DNA of 61,089 nucleotides from Trueperaceae bacterium. GTDB taxonomy: Bacteria; Deinococcota; Deinococci; Deinococcales; Trueperaceae. A model generated the notes under the pieces. The model was not told the DNA's origin. It ran no database searches and saw only the letters and a program-made list of their open reading frames with translations. This document shows positions 34,301-43,100 of the stretch, one piece after another. Positions within the stretch are counted from its first letter, which is position 1. The number at the start of each line of letters is the position of its first letter. The stretch covers positions 1 to 61,089 of the forward strand of contig JAABTL010000015.1 of NCBI GenBank assembly GCA_011389865.1, given 5' to 3'. A program made the translations under genes and the position numbers.

Positions 34301-36094
34301 ATAGGCGTCGTCGAACTGGTCGCCGTCGGTGTCGGCCAGGAGCGGCGAGGTGCCGAAGAAGTCCACCTCGAGCCCGTCGGGGAGGCCGTCGCCGTCGGTA
34401 TCCTCCATCGTCGGCTCGGAGTAGTACAGGTTCAACTCGTCGAAATCCGAGATCCCGTCGCCGTCGCTGTCGGCGTTGCGCGGGTCGGTGCCGTACTGGC
34501 GCTCCTCGGCGTCGGTCAAGCCGTCGCCATCGGTGTCGACCGTGAACGGATCGCTGGTGACCTCGCGGCGCTCGACGCTGCCGTCCGTTCGGGTGACGCG
34601 CACGGTCCAGCCACGCTGCTCGACGTCGTCGCTCAGGCCGTCGCCGTCGCTGTCGATCAGCTCGCCCGGCGCCGGCGCGGTGCCGCGGAAGCTCAGGCGG
34701 CTCGGGTCGACGCCGCGCTCGGGCGGCGCGATCTGGTTGCCCGCCAGGTCGCGCACGTCGACGACCTCGAGCACGTACCCGATATCGGACTGAGAGGTGG
34801 TCGTGAGCGTCACCGACGTGCGGGTGGCGTCGAGCACCGCGTCGAGCACCATCAGCGTGGCGAGCGGGCCGACCTCGTCCGGGGCGGCATCGCTCGAGTA
34901 GATCCGGTAGTGGTCAGGGTTCTCGGCGCTGGACGGGCCCCCGAGCACCGGCTCCGAGAAGGTGACCACGACGGACGTGTTCCCGGTGGAGCCGACGTTG
35001 GCGACGCGCGGCGGCGTCGTGTCGACGCCCACGGGGGCGTCCTGCCCGACGAAGGAGACGTCCGTCGGGTCCGGATCGAGCGCGTTGCCGGCGTCATCGC
35101 GCAGGCCCTGCACGGTGAGGGTGTACGCACGGCCGTCCACCTGGCTGCGGCCGGTGGTCAGCACGGCGGCGGTGCGGTAGGCGTTGAGTTCGACGTCGAC
35201 GACCGGCAGGGACTCCCCGCCGGCGTCCGCGATGGCGTAGCTCGCGGGGTCGCCGGCGCCGCCGGGCTCGTCGCGCAGTGGCTCGCTGAAGCGCACCTCC
35301 ACGGCGGTGACGCCGAGCGACGACGCCTGCTCGACGGTGGGCGAGCGCGTGTCGTTGGCGGCGATCCCGACGAACGCCGTGCGGTTGTTGAAGGGGTCGA
35401 CCAGGCGCTCGCCGACGCGGCTGAACACGGCCGCGACCTCGAGCGTGTAGCTCGCGTCGAACTGCGGCGCCGTGGTGAGCACGACGGTCGCGAAGTCGCT
35501 GCCGAAGGCGGCCCCCTCGATCTCGAGCGGGAGTGCGCTGTCGGCGAGGCGGTACTGAGCTGCGTCCTCGGCGGACGGCGCGAGCTCCGCCGACGCGCCG
35601 GTGGCGGGGTCGTGGAACGAGACGACCACCTGCGTGGGGCTGATGGCCACGGCACTGGCCACGACCGGTGCCGGCGCGACGCTGCCGGCGAAATCGCCGC
35701 TCATGTCGGCCAGCGGCTGGAGCGTGTCCGCGGTCGCGACGCCCGCGACGGCGAGGCGGTACGTGACGGCCTGCTGGGGCGCGGTACCGAGCACCACGCT
35801 GCGGCCGTCGGGTCGCGGGTGCAGGGCGACCACGTCGAGCGCGGTGCCGTCCGGGTCGCGGATGGCGAACGCACCGGGGTCGGCGACGTGCACGGGCGCG
35901 TCGAACGCCACCACCAGTGACGTGCTGGACGTCGCGCGCACCTCGGTGATGGCCGCGGTTGGGGGCGGCGCCTGCCGGGCGCAGCCAGCGAGGGCGACTG
36001 CGACGATCACCCCCCACCCGAGCCGCGCCAGCGACCGCCGCGCGGCACGGGTGCCGTCTCGTCTCCCGTGGTTCGTGGGTTCCGTTCGTGTCAT
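31391..36094 (-). CDS. Giant lipoprotein with Ig-like and calcium-binding TSP3-like repeats
   Basis: A 1567-residue exported protein with lipobox LAGC at about residues 34-37. Residues 45-460 hold Ig-like/SbsA-type strands (TSTSLVVAFDAPVHVADPGA repeated as related segments at about 150, 260 and 370). Residues 476-600 and 1010-1380 hold about 16 acidic D-x-D-x-DG-hh-D repeats of thrombospondin type 3/EF-hand-like calcium-binding kind, in two clusters. The opening DSDGDGLSDDVEQRGW recalls the linker of binary-toxin B subunits, but no pore domain is seen. Residues 600-1000 and 1380-1567 are unique beta-rich regions. ATG 36094 is preferred over GTG 36100 because GAGGAG lies ten bases before it. 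It has no recognisable enzyme motif; a calcium-stiffened surface structural role is likely. Confidence 0.82.
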   Translation of the reverse strand: MTRTEPTNHGRRDGTRAARRSLARLGWGVIVAVALAGCARQAPPPTAAITEVRATSSTSLVVAFDAPVHVADPGAFAIRDPDGTALDVVALHPRPDGRSVVLGTAPQQAVTYRLAVAGVATADTLQPLADMSGDFAGSVAPAPVVASAVAISPTQVVVSFHDPATGASAELAPSAEDAAQYRLADSALPLEIEGAAFGSDFATVVLTTAPQFDASYTLEVAAVFSRVGERLVDPFNNRTAFVGIAANDTRSPTVEQASSLGVTAVEVRFSEPLRDEPGGAGDPASYAIADAGGESLPVVDVELNAYRTAAVLTTGRSQVDGRAYTLTVQGLRDDAGNALDPDPTDVSFVGQDAPVGVDTTPPRVANVGSTGNTSVVVTFSEPVLGGPSSAENPDHYRIYSSDAAPDEVGPLATLMVLDAVLDATRTSVTLTTTSQSDIGYVLEVVDVRDLAGNQIAPPERGVDPSRLSFRGTAPAPGELIDSDGDGLSDDVEQRGWTVRVTRTDGSVERREVTSDPFTVDTDGDGLTDAEERQYGTDPRNADSDGDGISDFDELNLYYSEPTMEDTDGDGLPDGLEVDFFGTSPLLADTDGDQFDDAYEVTTDNRNPRVADLPRVAINVGAVDLRLDVRFEEQTASGTRTLDSRSFASTLAQSQESAQARETSSTLEWFVQGEATVCTYGGCEEGKEGGFKFTAAGGASGSSSTTFTSASVRATQREYATSLASEAEITAESVVTRVVEGASMAVEVNLRNASNIAFTISDIELTARIQDPRDPSVFVPVATLFAASGAPISIGPLDPERGPFRFATDSAFPSLVESLMANPRGLTFEVASYTIVDEFGRDFAFVEQDVNDRTAYLEINYAGNAPLERHQVATNGTFDASGRPSGITFAQVMEDVLGLEYVPEAVDVNLDPTVRADADLLDRSYSTRTVNGVDTLWRVKRVSRTLTGQERDWWVLGPQGNITPVGTRPGVDFRSTTVFSDQDFAFAFVQDLDQDDLEAIEEAFYRSIDSDADVDPADGIPDSRDTDRDGIDDADEVYGPFEGNRRVRWIIRLEDGRDAYPTMAHPGRADTDGDGLSDCQELLVDPGCAEITVYLDGDGVPTIQPTSLDGVAHTLLGTTSLTAATDPSAPDTDGDGLNDLQEAIGFAYVDLTGARVVVTPFTDPTTPYATNPLDRDTDRDGLDDRAEVRLGSNPIEPDGDTVRDDDADGLVNRVETLGWDVTYRNAVGSLITTAVTSDPRLVDTDGDGLTDWEEYHGCRDANRDFVCDDERRWGPTNPRERDSDFDGILDRVEVDGVPFPSDTSDPIRFTDPLNADSDGDGRSDGDEVDVSWLVSVAGRGGYVVYSDPLRRDADGDGLTDADELSLGTDPGLADTDGDGALDSLENTRPTSPLVPDHLVTVTYLGLQAGKGSSASAADGDAGANPGDFSFFFEVRVPTTSGSLARRSVATASSVLVRPCVDQNDYICKGSVLGVTVIQIAAPLKLEMSESTTFAVPYTSSFTVEGLVQEIDPSGSTPIADVSYFFGGFGDPSGTYAGVDLRKGSFGIAFNDSPRTDVPLEITVLVTVE

Positions 36095-36231
36095 GGGCAC
36101 ACGCTCCTCTACAGCCGCGACGTGCCTCGGTGGGTGCGCCTGCGGCTCGGTCCCGCGATCCCATCCAGATCGCTGGACCGAGCACGTCGGACGAACGGCG
36201 TGGATGGAGCAGGTTCATCGAATGTTAACAA

Positions 36232-36262
36232 GGGACTCATGTCCCGTCGGCGTGGCCGACGG
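36232..36262. promoter_or_regulatory. Overlapping hairpins in the leader of the giant lipoprotein gene
   Basis: GGGAC-tcat-GTCCC (36232-36245) shares bases with CCGTCGG-cgtgg-CCGACGG (36244-36262). Both lie between the repeat-B promoter and the gene start and are mutually exclusive, which is attenuator-like. Untested. Confidence 0.35.
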
Positions 36263-36309
36263 CGTCGGGGACACAGGCCCACCGTTGCCCGACGCGCGCC
36301 GAGGCACGA

Positions 36310-36479
36310 CGAAACCGGCGCCCCTCGGGGCGCCGCGAATGCTCTTGGTTGACGCTTTCGAACATACCGCGGTATGCGGCATCCGTCAAGATGTTGCGGC
36401 GGTGCGCGTCCAACCACGCCGGAAACGGGTAGAAACGGGGCTCCGACCGCCTCTGGGTGGTCCCGAACCCCCGGTTTCG
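36310..36479 (-). repeat. Dispersed ~172 bp repeat, copy B
   Basis: Bounded by CGAAACCGG (36310-36318) and CCGGTTTCG (36471-36479). Contains the same minus-strand promoter, palindrome and GC hairpin as copies A and C. It lies 216 bases before the start of the 1567-residue lipoprotein gene and points at it. In the reading frame shared by the copies, several of the changes between copies are silent (for example TAC/TAT and CGG/CGC), but the copies are short and the sample small. Confidence 0.75.
36361..36389 (-). promoter_or_regulatory. Sigma70-like promoter inside repeat copy B
   Basis: TTGACG (36389-36384), 17-bp spacer, TATGTT (36366-36361). A perfect 14-bp palindrome CATACCGCGGTATG (36363-36376) overlaps the -10 and spacer, as expected for a repressor site. 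Confidence 0.62.
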
Positions 36480-36682
36480 ATCCGACTGCCGTGGGGCGAT
36501 GCGGACAGGTTCGAGCGTGAGGATGTCGCCGACGGCCCGCCGCGCCGCTTCCAGCCCCGGCTGACCGCCCGCCGTCGGGGCCTCTCGCGGGCGCACGAGG
36601 CTCGACGGCGACCTGGTGCGCGCGATCGGCGAGGACCTCAACGTGGCACGCGGCTGCCGTCAGCGTGCGCACCCGTCGCGGG

Positions 36683-37396
36683 TCAGTACGTCCGCACCCG
36701 GATGTCGCCGAGTCCGACGCCGAGCGTCAGGTCGATCGTCGCCCCGGCGCCGTCGCGCTCGTACCCGCCCGGCACCGCGACGAAGCCCTCGGGCAGCGCA
36801 TCCAGGTCGCGGCCGCCATCCAGGTGCAGCCGCACGATCGCGGCGCGGGGCACGAAGACGTCCAGGTCGCCCAACCACGTCGTCAGGCGTGCCACGACAT
36901 CGCCCTCGGGGAGGTGGACCTCGTGGTCGCCGATGCCGGCGTCGAGCTCCACGCGCTGCACCGCGGTGCCGCGCAGGTCGAGCATCGTCTCGCCGACGCG
37001 GGAGCGCACGGCGACGGTGGCCGGCAGGTCGGCGGCGAGGTTGAGGTCCCAGTATGGGCCCTCACGCACGACGCGCGTGCGGAGCGGCGTGCGCCCCCGC
37101 AGGCCGACGCTCAGGTGTGCGCCCGGCTCCACCGTGTGCTCGAGCGCCTGCGCGTTCCCGAGGTCGACGACGCCGACGAGTGCGCGCCCGTCGCCGCCGG
37201 GCTGGCCGCGCAGGTCGAGGCGCCCGATGTCGACGTCGAGGACGACTTCGGCGGACGTCGCGTCGCCGCGCGCGATCTCGACGAACTCGAACGGGTGGTC
37301 GTCCTGGCCGGTCGCCGCCACCGGGGCGGCCACCGCCAGGAGGAGAGCGAGGATCAGAAGTGAGGCTGCGAGGATCGTACGGGTCGTGGTGTTCAT
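36683..37396 (-). CDS. Secreted DUF4097/toast-rack-like protein
   Basis: A 237-residue exported protein (signal MNTTTRTILAASLLILALLL, cut near VAATGQ). The body is a run of short beta strands with regular spacing: VVLDVDIGRLDLRGQ, ATVAVRSRVGETMLDLRGTA, VQRVELDAGIGDHEVHLPEG, LTTWLGDLDVFVP and TIDLTLGVGLGDIRV. The recurring GxGDhxVxhP-like turns are those of DUF4097/toast-rack and LiaF-like proteins, often found with envelope-stress systems. No regulator is adjacent. ATG 37396. Function unknown. Confidence 0.7.
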   Translation of the reverse strand: MNTTTRTILAASLLILALLLAVAAPVAATGQDDHPFEFVEIARGDATSAEVVLDVDIGRLDLRGQPGGDGRALVGVVDLGNAQALEHTVEPGAHLSVGLRGRTPLRTRVVREGPYWDLNLAADLPATVAVRSRVGETMLDLRGTAVQRVELDAGIGDHEVHLPEGDVVARLTTWLGDLDVFVPRAAIVRLHLDGGRDLDALPEGFVAVPGGYERDGAGATIDLTLGVGLGDIRVRTY

Positions 37397-37507
37397 GCAG
37401 AGCAGGGTGGGATGGGACCTACCTGACACGAAAGGTGCCGGCTCCGGTAGGTCGACGTCCCGCTGCCCGCATGGCCTGACCGCGTACCCGCGCTCGACGC
37501 GATCCGC

Positions 37508-37790
37508 TCATCCCCGGGGCTCCGCCGCCACCCCGAGTTCTGCGGCGACCGCGGCCAACCGCCGGTCGAGCGTCTAGATCGGGACGCTGGCCAACAAGCC
37601 CGAGCCGAGCAGCTGCACGTCGACCCAGCCAATACCGCGGTCCATGAGGGCGCGGCGCCGGATGAGCGACGGCGCCTCGTCGACGGTGGCGACGGGCGCC
37701 GCCGGCAGCGCGCGCATGAGCTCGAGCACGGTGGCGTGGTCCGAGAGCCGACCGCACGCCAACTCCCCGATCCGCCGAGGCGCGCGAGGC
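37508..37790 (-). pseudogene. Broken VapC-type PIN-domain toxin
   Basis: The frame reads IGELACGRLSDHATVLELMR, ALPAAPVATVDEAPSLIRRR, ALMDRGIGWVDVQLLGSGLL then ASVPI, a stop TAG, and TLDRRLAAVAAELGVAAEPR. In intact relatives the stop is a tryptophan codon before T-x-D-RRL. The N-terminal 30 residues with the first catalytic aspartate are missing; another frame leads in. A nonsense mutation plus loss of the 5' end makes it non-functional. Its antitoxin is not present next to it; an intact VapBC pair begins right upstream. Confidence 0.8.
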
Positions 37791-37811
37791 GACGCGCGCT
37801 CTCGCGTTCGA

Positions 37812-38234
37812 TCAGGGTGAAGCCGCACCAAGCGCCTCGCGCCAGTCCTCGACGCCCAGACCCGCCACGCGCCGAAACTCGCGCACGTTCCCTGTGACGA
37901 CGATGCGCTCCTCGGTCAGCGCGTGGGCCGCGATCCACAGGTCGTTCGGTGGGAACGGCGTGCCTACCTGCTCGAGCGCTCGTCGCACGTCCGCGTAGGC
38001 CATGGCGACCCGGTCGTCGAGCGGCAAGACCTGCAGCCGCGCGAGCAACTCGTCCACGCGTTCGACGAGGGGGTGAGAGCCCGACCGCCGAGCGCCGAAC
38101 CGCAACTCGCCCGCGACGATCGGCGTCGTGGCCACCGCCTGCTCGCCCACCACGGCGATGCGCCGCGCGACGGTGCCGGAGGGCTCGCGCAACACGTGCG
38201 ACAGCGTGTCGGTGTCGAGCAGGTAGCGGGTCAC
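37812..38234 (-). CDS. vapC: VapC-type PIN-domain ribonuclease toxin
   Basis: A 140-residue PIN-domain toxin. The acidic triad region is complete: YLLDTDTLSHVL (Asp7, Asp9), ELRFGARRS (Glu), NDLWIAAHAL (Asp) and TGNVREF. VapC toxins cut tRNA or rRNA when released from VapB. GTG 38234 lies one base after the antitoxin stop, so the two are one operon. The C-terminus overlaps the remains of an older VapC at 37508-37790. Confidence 0.88.
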   Translation of the reverse strand: MTRYLLDTDTLSHVLREPSGTVARRIAVVGEQAVATTPIVAGELRFGARRSGSHPLVERVDELLARLQVLPLDDRVAMAYADVRRALEQVGTPFPPNDLWIAAHALTEERIVVTGNVREFRRVAGLGVEDWREALGAASP

Positions 38235-38235
38235 G

Positions 38236-38475
38236 TCACACGTCGGGCTCGTCGAGCGGGAGGAGGTCGTCGTCCAGGTCGGGGAACGGCACGTGCAGCG
38301 GTTCGAGCGTGGCCAGCCACGGCAGCAGCCCCTCGCGCGGCACGGGGACGACGGTCAGGACGCCGTCTTCGCGCCGGAGCAACGCCTCGTCGGCGTCGAG
38401 TTCCCACTCGCGTGGGATGCGCAGCGCCTGGTTGCGTCCATTGCGGAACAGGTGGACACGGCGTTCCTCGGACAC
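38236..38475 (-). CDS. vapB: VapB-type antitoxin (AbrB-like fold)
   Basis: A 79-residue antitoxin: SEERRVHLFRNGRNQALRIP then REWELDADEALLRREDGVLT is the swapped-hairpin (SpoVT/AbrB) pattern of VapB. GTG 38475 is preferred because GAGGAGG lies eight bases before it; an upstream ATG at 38520 would put the palindrome 38505-38522 inside the coding region. It ends with an acidic tail (DDDLLPLDEPDV) for toxin binding. Autoregulation by the complex is expected. Confidence 0.82.
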   Translation of the reverse strand: MSEERRVHLFRNGRNQALRIPREWELDADEALLRREDGVLTVVPVPREGLLPWLATLEPLHVPFPDLDDDLLPLDEPDV

Positions 38476-38504
38476 GGCGATCGCCTCCTCGCCTACATCC
38501 ATAG

Positions 38505-38522
38505 CATATGCCATGGCATATG
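38505..38522. promoter_or_regulatory. Palindromic operator of vapBC
   Basis: Perfect 18-bp palindrome CATATGCCATGGCATATG, 30 bases upstream of the GTG start of the antitoxin. TATGCT next to it could serve as the -10 on the minus strand. The two CATATG arms are typical of VapBC operators. Confidence 0.68.
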
Positions 38523-38745
38523 TTACAGCGAGGGCTGCGGGGACCGGCTCCATACCACCCATCGTCACGCGCCCCGCAAGCCACACGACGGCGAACTCGG
38601 CAGCAGCCCACCCGCCCCCGGCCGTGAAGCACCCGACATGCACCGACCCCGCGGACCCCTAGCATGCGCGCATGCCGTCGCGTCCGAACCATCGCCGCCA
38701 CGGCGCGGCCGCGCGCTGCCGGGCACCCACGGGAGGCGCGGGAGC

Positions 38746-39324
38746 GTGACGGCGTCCGGCATGCGCACGTCGGAGAGCGATCCCCTCCGCGTCCACTGGG
38801 TCCCCGATCTGCCCACGGCGGGCGCGCTCGGTCTCACCCTGGCGCCCGGCAAGCACGGCCCGAGCTACTACGATCCGGCCGGCTGGGCCCGCGACCTCGA
38901 CGCCGACCTCGACCGGCTGCGGCACCACCACCGCGCCGACGTCCTCGTCTCGCTCATGGAGGACCACGAGTACGACCTCCTGGCCATCCCCGACCTGCGC
39001 GGCCGAGCTCGCGACGCCGGCCTCCAGATGCGCCACTTCCCCATCGCCGACGACTCGGTGCCGCCGCCATGGCGGGAAGACGACTTCGCCACCCTGGTCG
39101 CGGGCATCCGCCGCGCGCTCGACGATGGCCGTCGCGTGGTCGTGCACTGCCGTGGCGGCGTGGGCCGCTCGGGGATGGTGGCCGCCGCGGTCGCGACCAC
39201 CTACGGCGACGACGCCGACGCCGCCATCGCGCGTGTGCGCGAGGCGCAGCCCCACGCCGTCGAGACGCGGGAGCAGGAGGCGTACGTGGGGCGGTTCGTG
39301 CGAAGGACGGGCAAAGGCGTCTAG
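38746..39324 (+). CDS. Dual-specificity protein tyrosine phosphatase-like protein (CDKN3-like)
   Basis: A 192-residue protein with the cysteine phosphatase loop HCRGGVGRSGM (Cys135, Arg141) and an upstream general-acid aspartate region (FPIADDSVPPPW). The lead-in PTAGALGLTLAPGK resembles the CDKN3/cyclin-dependent kinase inhibitor 3-like family found widely in bacteria. It should remove phosphate from tyrosine or from small substrates. GTG 38746 has GGGAGG nine bases before it; ATG 38761 is the alternative. Its target is not evident; a membrane protein follows on the same strand. Confidence 0.8.
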   Translation: MTASGMRTSESDPLRVHWVPDLPTAGALGLTLAPGKHGPSYYDPAGWARDLDADLDRLRHHHRADVLVSLMEDHEYDLLAIPDLRGRARDAGLQMRHFPIADDSVPPPWREDDFATLVAGIRRALDDGRRVVVHCRGGVGRSGMVAAAVATTYGDDADAAIARVREAQPHAVETREQEAYVGRFVRRTGKGV

Positions 39325-39422
39325 GCCAACCTCGACACCGGGCGTACGCTGGGTCGCTGCGTGGCCCCCGCGCACCGCGCGGGCGGACCGTCCCACGGCC
39401 GAGAGCTAGGAGGCACGAGCCC

Positions 39423-40067
39423 ATGACCACCGTCACCGCACCCACGCCGCCCCCGGGCCGCCTCGTCAGCGCCGGCAACGAGCACCGCTGGCTGGTCGAC
39501 GTCGACCTCTGGCGCGACACGTTGATCCCGCTGACCGTGTTGCAGGTCATCGCCGTGGCGGCGGCGTTCCCGGCCGTGGTGCTGCTGGTGGTGGAGGTTC
39601 TCGACGGCGATCCCGCGCGCGGGCTGCGCACCGCGGCACAGGTCTACGGCATCGCGGCCGGGGTCCTGCTCGCGCTCTTCGTCGTCGCCTACCCGGTCTT
39701 CGTGCTGGTCAAGGGCGGGCGCTACTCGGTCCTCTTCGAGATGGACGCCACGCACCTGCGGCACATCGAGATGCCCCGCTCGGCCGACCGCTCCGCGCTC
39801 CTGGCGTGGGTCGGGGTCCTCGCCGGGCTGGCTGCCCGCGACGCCACCGTCATGGGCGGCAACGTGCTCGCCCTCGCCCGGCGCGAGATGGCCACCCGCT
39901 TCGCCGACGTGCGCAGAATCGTCGTCGAGCCGCGCCGCCACGTCATTCGGCTCATCGCGCGCGACATGACGCGCAACGTCGTCTACACCCACCCCGAAGA
40001 CTTCGCGCGCGTCCGCGACGAGATCCTCGCGCGCTGCCGCAGCGACGTGCAGGTGGTGCGTCGCTGA
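39423..40067 (+). CDS. Two-helix membrane protein of unknown function
   Basis: A 214-residue protein with two transmembrane segments (TLIPLTVLQVIAVAAAFPAV near 35-60 and AQVYGIAAGVLLALFVVAYP near 75-97) and a cytosolic C-terminal domain of about 110 residues with many arginines (FADVRRIVVEPRRHVIRLIA). A short strand-rich core (YSVLFEMDATHLRHIEM) suggests a PH-like or DUF-type domain, but I cannot name the family. ATG 39423 follows AGGAGG. It is 98 bases downstream of the phosphatase gene. Confidence 0.65.
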   Translation: MTTVTAPTPPPGRLVSAGNEHRWLVDVDLWRDTLIPLTVLQVIAVAAAFPAVVLLVVEVLDGDPARGLRTAAQVYGIAAGVLLALFVVAYPVFVLVKGGRYSVLFEMDATHLRHIEMPRSADRSALLAWVGVLAGLAARDATVMGGNVLALARREMATRFADVRRIVVEPRRHVIRLIARDMTRNVVYTHPEDFARVRDEILARCRSDVQVVRR

Positions 40068-40124
40068 CGCGTCGGCATCGGTGATGCGCCGGCGCCGCCA
40101 CCTAGCCGTGTCGCGGAAGCTCCC

Positions 40125-43100
40125 TCACTCCCTCCCCCGCTGATCGATCCGGATCACGTACGGGCCGGGCACGCCGACCGTCGTCTCGACCGCATCGACG
40201 CGCTCGCCGTTCCTCGTGACCTCGACGCGCACCGTGTAGCTCGTCACGGGCGAGTCGACGTCGAAGGGCGAGGACCGTGCCGGCGCACCCGAGCCGTCGG
40301 GGTGATCGGCCGGGTCGAAGGGGAGATCGACCGTGACGACGGCCGAGCCCTGCGCGCCGATCGCGACCGCCTGCCCGCGCTCGGAGACGATCGTCCAGGT
40401 GAAGGTGAAGCCCGAGAGGTCGAGCGTGGCAAGGTCCTCGGCTGCGAACACGAAGGTCGAGTGCGTGGGCGTGTGCTCCACGTCCCGCACCGCCACACCG
40501 AACTCGTGCTCCACGTCGGGCCGCACGTTCGACACCTCGACCTTGCGGGGCGGCAGGCCGGCGAACCCGCGGGTCGGGACCACCTCGACGTTGACGCTGT
40601 CGCCGGCGTGGTACGAGAACCCCACCGGGAAGCTGAGCAGTTCCTGGCCCCGGTCGAGCAGGCGCACCTCGTACTCGAGCTCGAACTGCCCGTACTCGTG
40701 GCGCGGCGCGAACATCATCAGGTTGGCGTAGGCGCCGACCGACGACTCGTTCCAGTTCGCCACCCCGACCTGCTCGACGGGATGACGGGGCGAGGCGCCA
40801 TCGCGCTCGGTGACGGCCACGGCGAACACGCGCCGCTGCGCGGTGGTGCGCGCCGCCACCAGGGAGCGGAGCAGGGTGACGTCGGCGGGTTCGAGCACGC
40901 GGTCGGCGTGATGCGCCCGGTACGGATCACCGCCCAACACGGAGCCGACCTCGACCACCGCACGCTCGAGCAGGTCGTCGACGGTCTCCAGCCCGGCCGC
41001 CGTCGCCCACGCCTCGAGCGTCTCCTCCTCCAGCGTCCAACTCAGCACCTGCGCGTGCGGCGCCTCGTCGAAGTGGTGCAGCGCCGCCCACTGCGACACC
41101 GGCGCGTGCTCCGCGTACCGGAAGGGGGCCGCGACGAGCGGCAACCCGAAGAGATCACCGAGGTAGCGCACGGCCGGCTCGATGTGGATGCCCTCGCTCA
41201 GGCGCCGCGGCTCGATGGCGGCGGGATCGACGAAGACCGAGAAGACACCGTGACCGCCCAGCACGTACGACTCGAAGTTGGCGGGCCAGTGCGTGGGGCG
41301 CTGGCCGTCGGCCGGGTGGGCGCGCAGGGTGGTCGGTCCGGCGACGTTGACGATGAACTCCATCGGCGGCGCGTAGAAGCGCTGGTGCTGGAAGAACCAG
41401 GCCGCCGGGTTGCGCACGCCCCAGGTGCCGAGGCTGCGCAGCTCGTTGACGCCCGCGAGCCGTGCATGGTCGATGACGGCGCTGAGCAGCACGTCGCTCA
41501 GCCCCGCCGCGACGCCGCCACCACCGACGCCGGCGGCATCGAGCGCGACGCTGCCGATGAGCCGGCCGGCGCTGTAGGCGGTGAGGGTGGTCGTCTTCGA
41601 GGCGAAGCCCTCAGCGTCCCAGCGAGACGCGCGCGGCTCGACGAACATGTACTCGAGCACGGGCGCCACCAGGTTGTAGCCGGCGACGGCCGCCGCGCCG
41701 ACGGGGACGGCGGTACCCGCAGACACGGTGGTGATCAGCGTGGCGGTGCCGTAGAGCCAGGTGGCGCCGCCGAGCACGGTCTGCGTGGCACCGTAGAGCT
41801 CGTCGATGGTGATGTCGAGCAGCCGCGGCGAGTAGAGCCGCAGCGTCATGGTGGCGCTCGCCTGACCCGGGATGAGACGCGCTTCCTCGACCACGCCCTT
41901 GACCCCCGCGATCATCGCGGGCGGCCAGTGCGCGCCCTCGGCCGTGATGTCCGCCGCCATGAACCTGCGCGGCACGACGAGGTTCACGAAGCGCTCCGTG
42001 CCGTAGTAGTGGAGGACCCGGACGTCGAACTGCAGCCCCAGCGCGCGATCCGCGCCCACCATCACGGCACGCGTCGCGTCGAGGCCCCACGGCGCGAAGG
42101 TGCCGGCGTAGAAGTCGGCGATCTCGGCGACCGTGAGCGTGCCGCCGTAGATGGCGGTGCGCTCGAAGCCCTCGGTGCGGCCGTCCAGGCCGGCGCGGTC
42201 GGCGAAGGGGCGGTCACTGATGTCGGAGCCCCGCCACGCGACCTGCGCGGCGGCGGCGTGCAGCGACGCGATGCCGTCGACGTAGTGCGCTGCGGCAGCA
42301 GAGGCGCCACCGCCGGCCGGCTGCAGCGCGACGTAGGCGCGCAGGAACATCAGACGCGCCTCGAGGAGAACCGTGGTGGTGGCGTCGCCGGCGGGCACGG
42401 CCTGCACGTGCTGCAACGAGAACGTCTGCGACACGTGCATGAGCCCGCCGCCGCCGGTGGCCAGCGCGGCGCCGCGGGCGTCGAACCGCGCCAGCTCGGC
42501 GGCCATGGCGGCGGGATCGGTGACGCGCAGCTGCTCGAGCCGCGCGACGGTGGCGTGGAGGCCGGGACCGCTGGCGAGGTCGGGGGTGCCGAGCGCCTCG
42601 CCCGGGAGCTCGGCGACGCTCACGATCCATGGGAGCGGCAGGCCGTCGATCCGGACCGCGAGTGCCGCTGCGCCGTCCGCGAGGGTGACCGGCCGCGCCG
42701 GCACGCGCAGCCACTCGCCGAGCGTGAAGACGAGCGCCACGGCGTGCTCACTGGGCGCGGGGAGCACGAGGTCGACGGGCTCCGGTGGCGGCGCGACGGC
42801 GTTCGCGCCACGCACGGCCACGGCCTGGCCGACGTGGCGGAAGGGCGCCGCGGACGACACCTCCGCGAGCGTCTCGAGCACCAGGCCCACGTCGCTCGGC
42901 TGCGTGCCGTCGGGCGCCGTCAGGACCGGTCCCGAGGCCTGCACGACGCGCGCCGGTCCATCGGGGGTGGCGGGGTCGCTCGCGGGTGCGTCGGCGGCGG
43001 GTGGCGGCTCGCCCGGAGGCGGGGCGTCACCCGGGCGCCCGACGTCCCGGGGGCCGGGCTCGAGCCCGACGGTGAACGGGTAGCGGCTCACCACCTCGTA

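Noticed and set aside
31900..34700. CRISPR or DNA tandem array
   Set aside because: The periodic GTCGCCGTC pattern is coding sequence for the DxDxDG repeats of the lipoprotein.
36480..36682. Remains of a toxin or antitoxin gene right of repeat copy B
   Set aside because: One frame (AVGDILTLEPVRIAP) looked vaguely antitoxin-like but no start, motif or partner supports it.
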